A stretch of DNA of 64,000 nt from Phymorhynchus buccinoides (Eukaryota > Mollusca > Gastropoda > Neogastropoda > Raphitomidae), in assembly GCA_017654935.2 (NCBI GenBank), contig CM065682.1, positions 44,231,036 to 44,295,035 on the forward strand, written 5' to 3'. The stretch's first letter is position 1, and each line of letters begins with the position of its first letter. The position numbers and the translations under genes were made by a program. Positions 1-11,155 of this stretch are shown here, in pieces. The notes below the pieces were generated by a model. That model was not told the origin of the DNA, searched no databases, and saw nothing but the letters and a program-made list of their open reading frames with translations.

Positions 1-540
1 CTTTATAAAGCCATTTTGGGACCGACGAAAAATGGCTTTAATAAGCGGCGGATTTAATAACCGGCGGTCCAGGATTACGTCATTTTCAAACTTTTTTTTT
101 TTTTGCTTCTCTTTTGTTTACGTCGGTCACACTTTCTTTCGTCATTTACACTTGCTTGAATCTAAACACAACTTCACAAGGCCTCTTAAACGATGTTGAA
201 CTTTTGTTTTGGTTTTTATTGACTGACATTCTTTTCTAAACTCAGTTACTTTGTGATACACGTGAGCGTGCACATAAATATGTCTTGAGTGACACAAGTG
301 ACATATTTTCACGCCAAAAAAAAAGAAAAGAAAACAAAAAAGAACAAAATCGTGTGAGTTTTACTTTTAGTCACAAACTATGATTTCTCTGAGAAAAGTG
401 GCTTTAATAAGCGGCGGGGTGGTTTTATTAAGCGGCTTTTTTTAATACATAACATATAGTGAAAAATCCGGACTGTAAGAAATCGGCTTTAATAAGCGGC
501 TGGCTCTATTAACCGCGGTTTTATAAAGCGGCGACCACTG
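1..540. mobile_element. pogo/Tigger-like DNA transposon end (left part outside window)
   Basis: The motif TAATAAGCGGC and close variants recur at about 40-75, 400-440 and 485-535. The segment ends with GGCGACCACTG at 540, directly followed by TA. Read from the other strand the end is CAGTGGTCGCCGC, followed by AT-rich 'GCTTATTAA' repeats. A CAGT start next to a TA target with repeated GCTTAT-type subterminal motifs is the style of pogo/Tigger elements. No transposase is visible. The element or cluster continues off the left edge, so its length and whether it is autonomous are unknown. Another Tc1/mariner-type family is possible. Confidence 0.4.
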
Positions 541-542
541 TA

Positions 543-1615
543 TATGAATATGATGATTAATTCATCAACAAAAAACTGAGCAATCGACGACCTTGTCAAC
601 AAAACAAAATACATTTTATGAAAAAATGATGGGACTTTAAAAGCCTAACGACTATATGACCTCGTCCCTAGTATCTGATCTGATCAAAACAACAATGTAG
701 AAGTAATCATTCCTGTATATGCAGAATATGAAAGAAACTAGTGAATGGTGGATGACTATAATTCACTTTGTTTGTATAGTGTTGCCAAGCAGATATGCAT
801 AATATTTGCCCCTTTATCATGTGATTTTGTATTTTGGCTTGTTTTCAATAACAATGCCGTTTGTTTCTGTTGCTAGACAGTCCTTGCATTACATGTTAGA
901 CTTCTTTATTGTCAGTTAACTACTGGATAAGAACAGGCAGTTAGATAATGTAGAAAAAAGTATCACTGAGCACTAATGCTTTTTGATATTGATGTCTAAA
1001 ATGTGGTGCCTTTTATGGACCAATTCTGAAAATTGTTACTATAATCAAATTTCCTTTTGGGAATTCTTCATGAAATTGAACAGTTTAATTTTTTCAAAGA
1101 ATATTCACTAATGTTTCACATTTATTTTATGATAATCCAACGGAGACATCTAACCATACAGGTATAATGTTCCACCAATACAGAATACTATTTCTAAATA
1201 GTCTTGGCAGTAGAATACATTTTGTTCAATGTTGAAATTATTTTAAAAGAAAGAAAAAATTGGTGAGTTGATTACAGATCACTTACAATTGCGGTATTTG
1301 TGGCGTTGTGAATGCACTATGTTATCTGCTTCATTGTACCGGTACAATGGATTGATGGGAAAGAATAAAATAACGCATAATGCACCTGAGCTGTTATTTG
1401 GGGAGTTAAGTATGTTATGGGTTTGCATGCATATCATATCTTTTTGCTTGATTGCTATTTTCCTGTGAGGTTTACGCCTCTCGTGGTTTGAAGTAATTTA
1501 TTATATTATTATGGTGACATTTATTGTTTACGTGGGAGTTAAAACCACTGATGGGAATAATAAAACTGGATTAACACATTTCCGAACTTGAGTTTGATAT
1601 GTGAAACAAGGAGAT
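543..1615. other. AT-rich stretch without recognisable feature
   Basis: The only open frame here (66 codons from 1268) has no recognisable motif and lies in AT-rich sequence. I see no repeat shared with the rest of the window. Confidence 0.5.
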
Positions 1616-1619
1616 TGTG

Positions 1620-1660
1620 AGTGAGTGTGTGTGCGCATGTGTGTATGCATGTGTGCGTGT

Positions 1661-1712
<52 letters not shown>
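1620..1712. repeat. (TG)n-(CT)n compound microsatellite
   Basis: A TG/CG-rich stretch (1620-1663) runs straight into about 25 CT dinucleotides (1663-1712). Overlapping open frames on both strands (poly-RE, poly-SL) are translations of the dinucleotide repeat, not genes. Confidence 0.95.
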
Positions 1713-1715
<3 letters not shown>

Positions 1716-1844
1716 TGAGACAGAGAGAGAGAGACAAACAGACTTGGAAACAATTATGCCCAGCAAGCCCGTCTTTGGCTGGAGAAAATCTTTGAGAGGG
1801 TTTCTAGAACAAGAGAAAGGACCAGTAAGACAGAAATATAGTAG

Positions 1845-1965
1845 ATAACACTAAGCAAACGGAAAAGGCAGAGTCAAAGAGAGTGATAGATTAAAGGAAG
1901 TTTCAAGCACAGAGCTTCTGGAAGGTGAGGGAACTGCACGAAAGACCCTGTATCCCAACGGGGCA
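1845..1965 (+). repeat. Interspersed repeat family A, copy 1
   Basis: This segment aligns by eye along its length with 60577-60700 (same orientation). Its shared blocks include AAAAGGCAGAGTCAAA, GAAGTT..GAGCACAGA.CTTC and GAAAGACCC. A shorter, diverged, reverse-complement copy is at about 25390-25475. Family identity is unknown; no coding capacity or clear termini were found. Confidence 0.6.
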
Positions 1966-2428
1966 GTTTATATAACTGTTTGTTCATTTGTTTGCTTGTT
2001 TTTCAAACTGCAAAAAAAGACTTGTCAGCTTCAGACTCAGATTAAGTACGAAGGCAATATAAATTTGTTTTAAAAAGTATGAAGGCAAATAAACCTGACT
2101 ATGTCTATATATTTTTTTAATCATGCATTTTACACAATATGCTTTTTTTTGTGTGTGTGTGTCTTTTGATAACAAGCATTATGGAGCCTGCCAAGCCTTC
2201 TAATTTAGGGTTATAGTTTTCTAACATGATACACTAGTTTTTCAACAAGTAACGCAAATTCACTGAGATCTTCAGACTTTAAAATCAACCAGAGAAAATA
2301 TTTTCAGATTTTATAGCAAATCCAAATTGGTTTGTATGCAAGGTTTGTTCTGCAATCTATTTTCATTTAATGCTGGTCTGTTTTTGTTTAAGCAAATTTA
2401 GTTTGCCTACTCTAAATGATTCCAATGA
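1966..2428. other. AT-rich stretch without recognisable feature
   Basis: Contains poly-T tracts and a short (GT)n at about 2150-2162. The 63-codon minus-strand open frame has no recognisable motif. Confidence 0.5.
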
Positions 2429-2538
2429 ATGAGTTCTGACAGTTTGTGGACATGCAGTTTAGTAAGATTGTAAGACTAGACCCATGAGTTCTGATAGTTT
2501 GTGGACATGCAGTTTAGTAAGATTGTAAGACTAGACCC
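2429..2538. repeat. Perfect-like 55-bp tandem duplication
   Basis: Two adjacent 55-bp units start at 2429 and 2484, each beginning ATGAGTTCTGA. They differ at one position (GACAGTTTG versus GATAGTTTG). The near identity suggests a recent duplication. Confidence 0.9.
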
Positions 2539-2550
2539 CATAGGCCTACA

Positions 2551-2666
2551 TCACACATACACACACGCGTGCGCGCGTGTACAAACACCAATCCATGAAG
2601 TGCTCATCTAGCAGGAGCATGCATACACATGCACGCACTTAAACATACACACACGTGCGCGCGCAA
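2551..2666. repeat. CA/CG alternating low-complexity tracts
   Basis: Two alternating purine-pyrimidine tracts (ACACACACGCGTGCGCGCGTGT at about 2560 and CACACACGTGCGCGCGC at about 2650) flank a short unique segment. Such sequence can adopt Z-DNA; no other function is apparent. Confidence 0.7.
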
Positions 2667-2801
2667 TGCCAACTTACTCCATCAGTTATACTTCTCAGGA
2701 AACAAGGAAATTGTTGATGGTCATAGTTTATATTAAACATTGCAAACTTACAGTACATAAAGAAACTTATGTTGCCTACAGATAACGTCTATTAGGATAC
2801 A

Positions 2802-3316
2802 TTAACCCTTTTGCCGCCAGCCATTTTTCAGCAAAATATTTCCATTAAACCTACCTGGGTAAAGACAAAAAATCATCTGCAATAGTGGGGATTCTTCTAT
2901 GACATGTATAAAGTAAGGCCTATCCTTACCTCCCAAAAGAAAGAAAATAGGCTATGGCTCCAACCCACCTGCGTGCGCATCTCGACCCTTCCAACGGAAG
3001 TGTCGCCATCTTAGTCCTTATTTGTGTGTAAGCAAAGTGAAAATGTTATCTAAACGTGTAAAGAAAACATCCAGATTTGTTATAAATACAGTTTAGATAA
3101 GTTTCGAATTGGAACAGCCAAATACGCAGCATCGATCTGGCATTTTTCAAACAAAGTTAGTGACTAAGATGGCGGTCTCCCATAAAATGGCGCTCCTTGT
3201 GGCCGGATATGACGACACGTGGGTACAAGCCATCTGGATAACAGACCCTGGTTTGATTCCTTTTCGTGACATGGGTGTTAAATTATTGTGGTGCTAAAAT
3301 GCGACATTGGTTAAGG
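2802..3316 (+). mobile_element. piggyBac-type MITE (family P), copy A, interrupted
   Basis: It starts TTAACCCTTTTGCCGCCAGCC. It then follows the family consensus (TTTCAGC, CTGGGTA, TCTGCAATA, GGCCTATCCTTACCTCCC) to about 2950, and resumes at 3234 with GGATAACAGACCCTG through GTGGTGCTAAAATGCGACATTGG. Intact members are about 246-251 bp, with TTAA plus CCCTTTCRCCGCC at the left and the reverse complement at the right. TTAA targets with CCC..GGG ends are the piggyBac signature. The right terminus is degraded (GGTTAAGGG). About 280 bp of foreign foldback DNA splits this copy. Confidence 0.75.
2954..3233. mobile_element. Foldback element nested in MITE copy A
   Basis: The left edge ATGGCTCCAACCCAC and the right edge GTGGGTACAAGCCAT are inverted relatives. 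The inner motifs CGCCATCTTAGTC (about 2994) and GACTAAGATGGCG (about 3162) form a perfect inverted pair. The segment is absent from the other copies of the host MITE, which marks it as an insertion. Target duplication is unclear. The 62-codon ORF overlapping it is not conserved. Confidence 0.6.
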
Positions 3317-3420
3317 GCGCGTGTAGTGGGGGAGATGACAGGAGTTGGGGAAGATGTGGCAATGATCAGCTTAAATCTCCAGACATTCGCTCGCACACAA
3401 ACATTGCAAGGGGCAAAAAC

Positions 3421-3545
3421 AGCTCAGAGAGAGAGAGAGAGTCACAGAGAGAGAGAGTATAACTTGGATATTTTAATTGCGGAGACAAGTTAGCTCAGAG
3501 AGAGATAGAGTATGACTTGAATATTTTATTTGCGGAGACAAACGT
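3421..3545. repeat. GA-rich imperfect tandem duplication
   Basis: Two units share AGCTCAGAGAGAGA, then GAGTATRACTTG, then ATATTTTA.TTGCGGAGACAA. The second unit starts at about 3493. Confidence 0.75.
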
Positions 3546-4129
3546 CCTTACAATATCAGAAAACAAACCAACAAAATTGAACATAATAATAGTTAGTAAC
3601 AGCATGGATTCCGTTGGCATTTATACCAGAATTGGGTGTCTGCCAACGTACCTGATACAGATGCAGATGGATTACGCGGAGCTAGAAAACAGACGAAAAA
3701 AACACGCATATGAGAGAGGAAAAAAACGATAACGAAAACGAAATTTTATTTAACCAGGGAATATGAGATAAGCAAATTACATGCTTTTTTTTCACCCAGC
3801 CCTGGGAAAAAATAAAGTAAATCAAACAAGAAACTAAAACAGACTGCAACGTCACTGGAACATACAACAAACTACACGACAAGTGCAAAGTGACGTTATT
3901 TTATTCACAAGAGACAAAACAAAACTACTAAATTTAACAAGAAAGCTAAATAGAATATGTGCATGCAGAAATGAGAGGAAAATGGAGGGAGGAGGGGGAA
4001 GGGGCATAGAGGGGGTAAGGATGGGGGAATTTTGGGAATTTTAAGTACAGGGGGAAAAAAATCATATCAGAGAGAGAGAGAGAGAGAGATCTCCCTGTGC
4101 AAAAGGTAAAAAGTTAGAAGACATAGCCT
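3546..4129. other. Purine-rich intergenic stretch with (GA)n
   Basis: A/G-rich on the + strand, with GGAGGGGGAAGGGGC-type runs at about 3985-4050 and a (GA)n of nine repeats at 4072-4089. The 68-71 codon open frames are low-complexity and carry no motif. Confidence 0.5.
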
Positions 4130-4136
4130 GCCTGAA

Positions 4137-4270
4137 GACCAATCATATTTTTTCATTGAAAACCAATGGGAATGCGCGTCATTAAATTTTTGGCGAATGA
4201 TATGCTTGCAATTTCAACCAATCAGCTCAGTTGCAGCGCCAAATTTGATTGATGTGAGCGCGTGTCACTT
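4137..4270 (+). promoter_or_regulatory. Candidate promoter with three CCAAT boxes
   Basis: CCAAT occurs at 4139-4143, 4163-4167 and 4218-4222, all on the + strand, inside a segment richer in CpG than its surroundings. A pyrimidine-rich stretch follows (TTTCTTTTCTCAACC, about 4268-4282), and then a strong splice donor at 4326/4327. CCAAT boxes bind NF-Y in animal promoters, often in clusters and in TATA-less genes. Start-site position is inferred; there is no experimental support. Confidence 0.4.
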
Positions 4271-4326
4271 TCTTTTCTCAACCAGAAGGAGAAGGACGAA
4301 CATTTTTTATCTCCGTAGTCTGAAAG

Positions 4327-5160
4327 GTAAGCTCTTTGCTAACAGAAAAACTGTTAAGAATTGATTTCAAACACCTTGAATATTTAAGCGAGAGTAGTGA
4401 CTAATATTCAAAACACTCTCCACCGTGAAACTTTTCAAATATAAAGTAATGTCCCATATCATATGGCTTCGGCCGGGAGGACGTAAAGCTAAACGTCCGT
4501 ACCGTGAAACTTGAACAGCTAGGCAACATAGCATTGTTGACGCATTAGGCCTAAAGGCTTCATTTCGAGAGAATACTTCATCTGCTACAAGCATGTTTTA
4601 AACTAAACGTATGCAATACAACATGCATCCAGCGTGGGATAGGCCTATATAGGGCCTATTATATTTTTTTTAAAGAGGCATTGTGCATCAAGTACTGCTT
4701 TCGCAAGAAATGAAGACGAACGCGTGCACGCGCAAGCACACTCGCGCACAACCCACAACCCGACCTAAAAAAATCCATTTAATTGACTTGGGTAGGCCTA
4801 GTCTCTTTATTAGCGCCTCCCGTCCAACGACCCAAGCTTCTAAAGATTTTTTATCATTATTGCTTTTTTCTTGTACTATTTTTATGCTCTCCCCTGGATT
4901 GGCAGGCATGGGAATTAGAGAACAAAAAAGACTGAAAATTGGGGTCTGGAAGCAGGCATAGGAACAAGGACTAAAAAACAACTGAAAACCGTGTGTGTTG
5001 GGATACAGCCCCCAGAAAATGAAGCTTCTTCTGTTATCTAAGCCTTAAAAACAGTATTAGAGATAAGACTGATATATTTAGTTCATTTTGCATTCATTTA
5101 TAACCAATAACTTAAGTTTTACTCATTGGGCTTCTTTTTTTTAATCTTATAAATGTCCTC
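4327..5160. other. Intron-like or intergenic stretch without recognisable feature
   Basis: Nothing recognised. The overlapping 92- and 97-codon open frames on opposite strands at 4683-4981 share the same bases and show no family motif. Confidence 0.45.
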
Positions 5161-5162
5161 TT

Positions 5163-5233
5163 GGACCATCAAAAAAGCTGAAACTTGCAAAAAAGAAGAC
5201 TGAAGAGGACCATCAAAAAAGCTGAAATCAGCC
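5163..5233. repeat. 44-bp tandem duplication
   Basis: GGACCATCAAAAAAGCTGAAA is present at about 5163 and again at about 5207, with similar A-rich spacer sequence. Confidence 0.7.
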
Positions 5234-5288
5234 AAAAGACTGACAATTCCCATGCCTGATTGGTTTCAAATGCCAGAAGTGGTTACTG

Positions 5289-5541
5289 CCTGTCGTATGA
5301 AAAAAAGTAGCATCGTGTAAATTCTTCGCTCGCTACTATGAGACTTAGCATTTGCGACATTGAGCCAAAATATTTAAATTTCACTTTTTTCCGTAATGTC
5401 ATGAAATATGAACGATTTGAGCACGGAAAAGTTTCAAATACGGAAAAAGTGAAATTTGTCGTTCATCCTTAATGTCGCAAATGCTAACTCATAGTCGCGA
5501 GCGAAGAATTTACACGATGCTACCTTTTTGCATACGACACT
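5289..5541. mobile_element. Palindromic foldback MITE, about 250 bp
   Basis: The left arm reads CTGTCGTATGAAAAAAAGTAGCATCGTGTAAATTCTTCGCTCGC... and its near-exact reverse complement closes the element (GCGAGCGAAGAATTTACACGATGCTACC, then CATACGACA). The arms continue inward through TTAGCATTTGCGACATT and TTTCACTTTTTCCGTA, so almost the whole element is one hairpin. No ORF. It resembles non-autonomous DNA transposons; superfamily is not assigned because the target duplication is unclear. Confidence 0.75.
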
Positions 5542-6562
5542 GCCAACGTACAGATACAGATACAGATAGCCGAGCCTTTTGTTTCCCCTTCGACACAGTG
5601 GTGTCGTGTCCAGTGGTGTCGTGTCCGCAATATAAACTTTTCCCCATACTAATCTCGCCCCTCTCCCTCTCGCTTTCCGCTAGTTGCAGTCCAGAATGGG
5701 GGTGCATATGGAAAACGGTGCAGCGACAGAATAGTCAGCAGTGACTGGTCGCATACGGAAGGAAGAAACTCGATACTTTATGCAACGCTAAGTGTTTGCT
5801 TCAAAGGTCTATATGTCAGTATATGAAACTCCGACGCCAATATCAATTTTATTGGCAATATTCCCTGATTGCCCGCTTGGGGACTATGGCCCCCAGTGGC
5901 CTCAACTCCCGCCAGTAACTACACCGTCCCCCAGCCCCTTTCCCATCCCCTACCCTCAGCCTTCTGCCCCCTTGTTTCCCCATCACCCCCATGCTTGTTC
6001 CCTTACAGTTACATTCCTTTTCCCTTCTTCACCCCACCTAACGCCCCCCGCTTTTGGATAACTTTCTCTCCACCCAACAACTGCTCACCCTTGCCACCCT
6101 ACCACTCCTGCCCTATTTTTTTCTTTCCAATCACACTTAATTCCTGATATGTGTTCACCCATTCCTCCCCTGAACAATACTCAGTCAGTGAAGACAGACT
6201 GCCAACACACCACTGCAAATTCAGTCTGACGAAGAGCTATACTCGACACTTGTCACCCAGCAAATTACCTCCTAGGATCCTTCGTCCTCCCACCCACCCA
6301 GGTTAGTGTTTACCAATAGGATCCAGCAGTCACCACCTTGTATATTTTATTTTTTACTTATGAGAGATATGCACTGAAAAAAGACGTGGCTGCAGGTACG
6401 CAAGTACATGTAATAAATATATTGAGGGCAAAACAAACTCAAATGAAACGAACATTTCAAACGCTGTTTTTAGTGGTTAGCCTGGGAGTTAATTAGAGAG
6501 TATTCACCCTTTGTTTAATTTCGTTATCTCCTCTCTTGGCCTCACTATTTCATTCTTTGATT
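5542..6562. other. Intergenic stretch, C-rich in the middle
   Basis: From about 5870 to 6165 the + strand is strongly C/T-rich (CCCC runs, few G). The two overlapping ~90-codon proline-rich open frames come from this bias. A 17-bp-scale direct repeat (GTGGTGTCGTGTCC twice) lies at about 5598-5628. Nothing else recognised. Confidence 0.5.
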
Positions 6563-6753
6563 TACCATTTATACACTTTCTGATGTGATATTGTAGCCCA
6601 ACGTTTGAACGTTTATTCAATATGAAAATATGCACAGTCGCCTGTCTAAAGCGGTCGACAAATTTTTAATGTTGCGCGTGACATTTTTATATTGCATAAG
6701 CGTTCAGACGTTTGGGCTACGGTATTATTTCATCACAAAGTTTATAAATGGTA
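6563..6753. mobile_element. Palindromic element, about 190 bp
   Basis: The left arm TACCATTTATA...TGATGTGATATTGTAGCCCAACGTTTGAACG pairs with the right arm CGTTCAGACGTTTGGGCTACGGTATTATTTCATCACA...TATAAATGGTA. The arms are about 70 bp each with a short centre. This is consistent with a foldback MITE. No coding capacity. TA-type target sites are possible but not resolved. Confidence 0.65.
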
Positions 6754-7208
6754 GGTTAAGCGCTGAAAAGTGTTAGAAATTTTCGCGTTTCTTTTGCCCT
6801 CGAATGTATTAAGGAATGAGCAGCTTATCTCTGACATTTTTAATGTAACGAGGAAACCAACTAGGGAAGAAGATATAGCCGATGTAACCTAGTAACCTTA
6901 AGTTAATCTCACCAAAACATTCTTCAGGCAACATATATCTTAAAGGGGCACCCTGACGGGTGAGTTTTTGCAAGAAACACGCCGAGATCACCAGAAAGAC
7001 AGCCTTTTCAAGGATCGGAACACTCAATTTGGTCTTGTTTTCTATAAATCAAACCGTCAAAACGGCGATTCCTCGAGGAGGGTATGAATGGAAATTGTAC
7101 TGGCTGGACTAGTCTGCGTCCAAGTAAACGTCAGAATTGAGAGAGCTCTTTTTGGCTTTTTGTTATTTTTCTAATTGGCCCATGTAACATTGTGTGACTT
7201 CTCCGCAG
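6754..7208. other. Stretch without recognisable feature
   Basis: The 72-codon minus-strand open frame (6809-7027) shows no family motif. Confidence 0.4.
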
Positions 7209-7352
7209 CCCACAACCCTGCACGGTGTGATGCTTCCTCCTAGCTGTGTGTCCATCCTGCCACCCCACGCGGATCATTGGGATTGTCCTCGTCATGGGCT
7301 TTATGGTTCCAGCTCTACTTCAGTTAACTAAAAGGTATGGTAAAAGTCAAGA

Positions 7353-7708
7353 TGTGCCACCCCCCTACCTATCTCGGTTAATTGTATTTTTCCGTTATTG
7401 CCTTTCTTACCATACATAAAGCTGTATTTTAGGAACATTTTTAGCTAATAACCTTTTTGGAATACTAACCCTACCCCCCACCGTATAAGACGGAAAAACG
7501 CAACGAACCACAACTGTGACAAATCGCGGTGTACTGCAGTACATAGTGGGGGGTAGGGGTAGGTTTAGGGGTAGGGGTAGGGTTAGGGTTAGTATTCCCA
7601 AAAGGTAATTAGCTAAAAATGTTCCTAAAATACAGCTTTATGTATGGTATTAAGAAAGGCAAAAACCGAAAAATACAATTAACCGAGAAATGCATGGGGG
7701 GTGGCACA
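7353..7708. mobile_element. Foldback element with ~130-bp arms and telomere-like core
   Basis: The left arm runs from TGTGCCACCCCCCTACC through TCGGTTAATTGTATTTTTC to GGAATACTAACCCTACCCCCCAC. It is mirrored by the right arm, which ends GGTAATTAGCTAAAAATGTTCC...GAGAAATGCATGGGGGGTGGCACA. The inner right arm holds GGGGTAGGGGTAGGGTTAGGG, a short run resembling the animal telomere repeat. A TG/CG microsatellite abuts the right end at once. Open frames inside are palindrome artefacts. Confidence 0.8.
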
Positions 7709-7750
7709 TGTGTGTGTGTGCGCGCGCGCGCGCGCGCGTGTGTGTGTGTC
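7709..7750. repeat. (TG)n(CG)n(TG)n microsatellite
   Basis: A symmetric alternating purine-pyrimidine tract of about 42 bp follows the foldback element directly. Confidence 0.9.
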
Positions 7751-8228
7751 GCCCTCGACTTGGATTGTTGTATCTAATTCTTGCTTTAGAAAATTAATGA
7801 AAACGTTACAAAATTTATATATTGAGGTTGTTGCCGTTTTATAATCATGCACTGTAGATGTCATATTATAGTTTTTTCGCGACTTTGTTTTTGCAAACAC
7901 AGAATTATAATTGTTTTTTAAACATTTATTATTAGTTGATAATTTATAAACCCTCCAAATATCTTTTCTGTGCCATCATGTTCAGATCCCGTTTGCCACT
8001 AGTGCAATGAAGAAAAGCTTTGCCACAACATTGTTCAACCGATTACTTGTTTCGCTGACTTGTCCTATACGTTTTGTTGAATTCCACATTAATTTAACAC
8101 TGTAAGAGAAGGTAATCCATTTGACAGAAGCCAAGGTCGCCCTTTTTCTGTCTACGAATTGTCTTCTCTTACGGGGTTAAGCGTGCATATTGCCAATATT
8201 TGTGTTCCTTTTTTTTCCGTTTCTTTAG
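7751..8228. other. AT-rich stretch, intron-like in the transcript model
   Basis: Ends in a pyrimidine tract (CTTTTTTTTCCGTTTCTTTAG, about 8208-8228) that could serve as a splice acceptor. No other feature seen. Confidence 0.4.
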
Positions 8229-9649
8229 TGATCATTGTGATGTATAACCCCAAATCGCAACAACAAACTCATGACATCCTCTGATAGAACTTTTGCCGAT
8301 GTGCAGAAACCGACCCAGCAGTGCAATAGTCCTGTCTTAGCTATGATTTCATCCTGCACCCCCTCACAAAAATGGAATGGCCCTCGAAAGATTCATCTTT
8401 TCAAGATCTTTTCAGCCTACTTTCCTGTTTTGTGCCCTGCCTACATCAATGAACCTACGTGCGTTTGGTTAAGCAAAAGGTAAGTGTGTTTATGAGCGTG
8501 CAGAAGCGTGTCGGTGTGTGCACTAGCAACTTAGGGGGGAAAGTGTTAATTAGGAACATATACCAGTACTAATTTTAGACAATTGTGAATTTGTTTCAAA
8601 AGTGAACATATTCAATAGATACAATGCATTGATAGTTATTGCCTATTTGTGTCTATTTTGAAAACCATGCATGCTTTTTGCTTGTGCATATTACCCTTCC
8701 AGAATTTGGTTGGCGGTTTTTTTCTTTTTCTTTTTTATCACATTGTTTCTGTCACTTTAAATATTTTCCACTACACTGTATGGGCTGTTAACATTTTGTT
8801 TTCTAAAGATCAATAAAGTAAAGCTATGACATGCTACACTTTAACCAAACATCTTTATCCAATGTGCAGACGCACATCGAGCCATGTCCTTACCTGGTTG
8901 CGTACCCATTCATGCTGTTAGCAGTCCAACAGGGTGATGGATCGTTACAACGATATTAAGTCCCCAGGCTGTTGCGTCATCCATCGTTCCAGTGCTAAGT
9001 GAACCCAAGCCTTCAAAATCGGCTGTCAGAAAAGGTAGGTCTATTTCTTTTGCCATAGTTGGTGTTAGATTCATTGGATAAAAAACAATCTTTACATGTT
9101 GTGAAGGGAAAATAGCCTGCACATACCATGATATTTGTGCTCCTAAAACTTATTGTTATTTCAGTTCCTTGGGGGTGCTACAGTCTACTTTGTGACTGAC
9201 GTTATGCATGTTTTATCTGTCTTGCGGGTGTGTAAGTAAACTGCCTTTGAGATTATCTTTGTATAATGGCATATCGGCCTATGTTTTTTCTTTTTAAATG
9301 CCCAAATTTTTTTAAAGCAAGTGTTCTGAACGTAAGTATCGCTTATCAAGGATGGTTTGTAAGAATTCTTGTTTTACCTATTCGTTTTATGCACTGCATG
9401 TTTGTTAAATGCATGGCATGAATTTGCACACGGCATTGCTATCAAACAATTGTGACTTGTAGTTGCATGACTATTATATAAATATGAAAATGTGTTCTTG
9501 CACAGGGCCATTATGAATTTCAACTGTGTTTGTATTATGAACAAAAAGTTTGTTTTTATAGATTTGATGCATTCAATTGGTCGTATACATTTTCGTTACA
9601 TTAGACCGAATTTCGCAAATGGTAGATTTTTTTTCACATAAAGGTACTT

Positions 9650-10200
9650 GAAATGACTTAATGAGTAGTATAAAAGTATATCGATTGTAATGCGATCCAA
9701 TGTTTACTCGCCTTCTGTAGCATTTTCTAATGGTAGGACATGATGTCCTTGGTGGCCATAGCCTCACTCACCATCTTCCCGGTTCGTCATATCCTGGAGA
9801 CAAGTGACATCAGCTGGGTTCAAGAAGATTGCCTTTCCTGATGGACTCGGGACATCACCCTTGAAAAGCAGGTAACCATGCATAATATGTATATATTTTG
9901 TGATAAACTTTTTTTTTAAAATAATGCAAGCTTTTTATAAATTTTCATTTTTTTAATAACTGGTAGATTTTTAGGTTATGGTTTGTTTTTAAAATCTTTT
10001 TTCATAAGGGTAGCTTTTTAAAAAATAAATTTACATGTTTTGACAACTAGTAGATTTTTAGGTTATGAAGGTATTTTCTAATGAATGGAAGTACACGAGT
10101 ATTTTGATTGTAAAGCGATCCCCTGTTTACTTGCCTTTTGTAGCATATTCTGTTCAGGACCAGACACAGGACATGTAATCCTTGGTGATACCTGCTGGTA
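9650..10200 (+). repeat. Duplicated exon-bearing segment (9650-9765 and 10078-10200)
   Basis: Two segments about 425 bp apart share GATTGTAAtGCGATCC..TGTTTAC.TGCCTTYTGTAGCAT, and then a block containing GGACATG.AATCCTTGGTG-type sequence. The copies coincide with the fifth and sixth exon-like blocks of the transcript model, so one exon may be a duplicate of the other. A TTTTTAGGTTATG motif is also repeated nearby (about 9968 and 10049). Confidence 0.6.
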
Positions 10201-11155
10201 AAAAGAAGTAAAATATTTGTAATGCAACCCCATGTTTATTGGAGCGTTTTTGCCATTTGTCTCCATGCCCCCATTCCCCTAATTAAAATGTATAAATTGA
10301 TCGTTTGATACACTCTACCAGTGCCATAGTCGGCAAAATCAGCTTGCAGCTTGGAGAACGCAGACTGGAAATCTTCAGCTGAAACGACAGTGCCAGTGGT
10401 AGCAGATGTACATGGATCAGGACCACTTCTTTAGAGGTATATTATTGTCACAAATGCATTGCCTACAATACAATGAACACACTGTAAGGTCCAGTGATTA
10501 GAAAATCTATACGAAACGCCTCATCATCCTCTATCAAAATGAAAATAGTCAACACATTTGAAAAGAAAGAAAAAACTAATCTATTTTAGGATACTTAAGC
10601 GTTTTGGCAATCTTTATATTGTTTTTGGTGGTATCGTTATATATACATGAGCTAAGTTATACGGGACTATGCACTAAAAATAATCACATTTTCTTGTTCT
10701 TGGTCTTATGAATCAAGCTTAAGCAATATCCCCGTCCAAAGTAAAGCCCATGGGGCTGTACACGCCATTGTAACGATGTAATTATCTGTTAATACATCTC
10801 GACAATTTACTGTCAGCATGATTTGATTATTAGCTTCTTGCTTTGTTGCACAGAAATGAACAATCGGGTCTCCAGACCTTCGCTAGACTACGGTGGTTTC
10901 TAACCCAAAGGGTGGATGATCTTCAACAGCCAAAGAATTCAACGACTTCATCGGAAAACAACCAGCATGATGAGCCCACAGCGAAAGCTTTCAAGTAGCT
11001 GTAACTTATAATGTGGTTGAAAAGTGAAACTCCTACCAGTGCTTTACAATCCCACCGGGCAGCTCTTCTTTCAACCACAACCTCGTTTTTGAACCAAAGA
11101 TTTTGCGTCTGTCTTCACCTTGACAAAGGGCTAATCTTCTGTATCCTTTCTGAGT

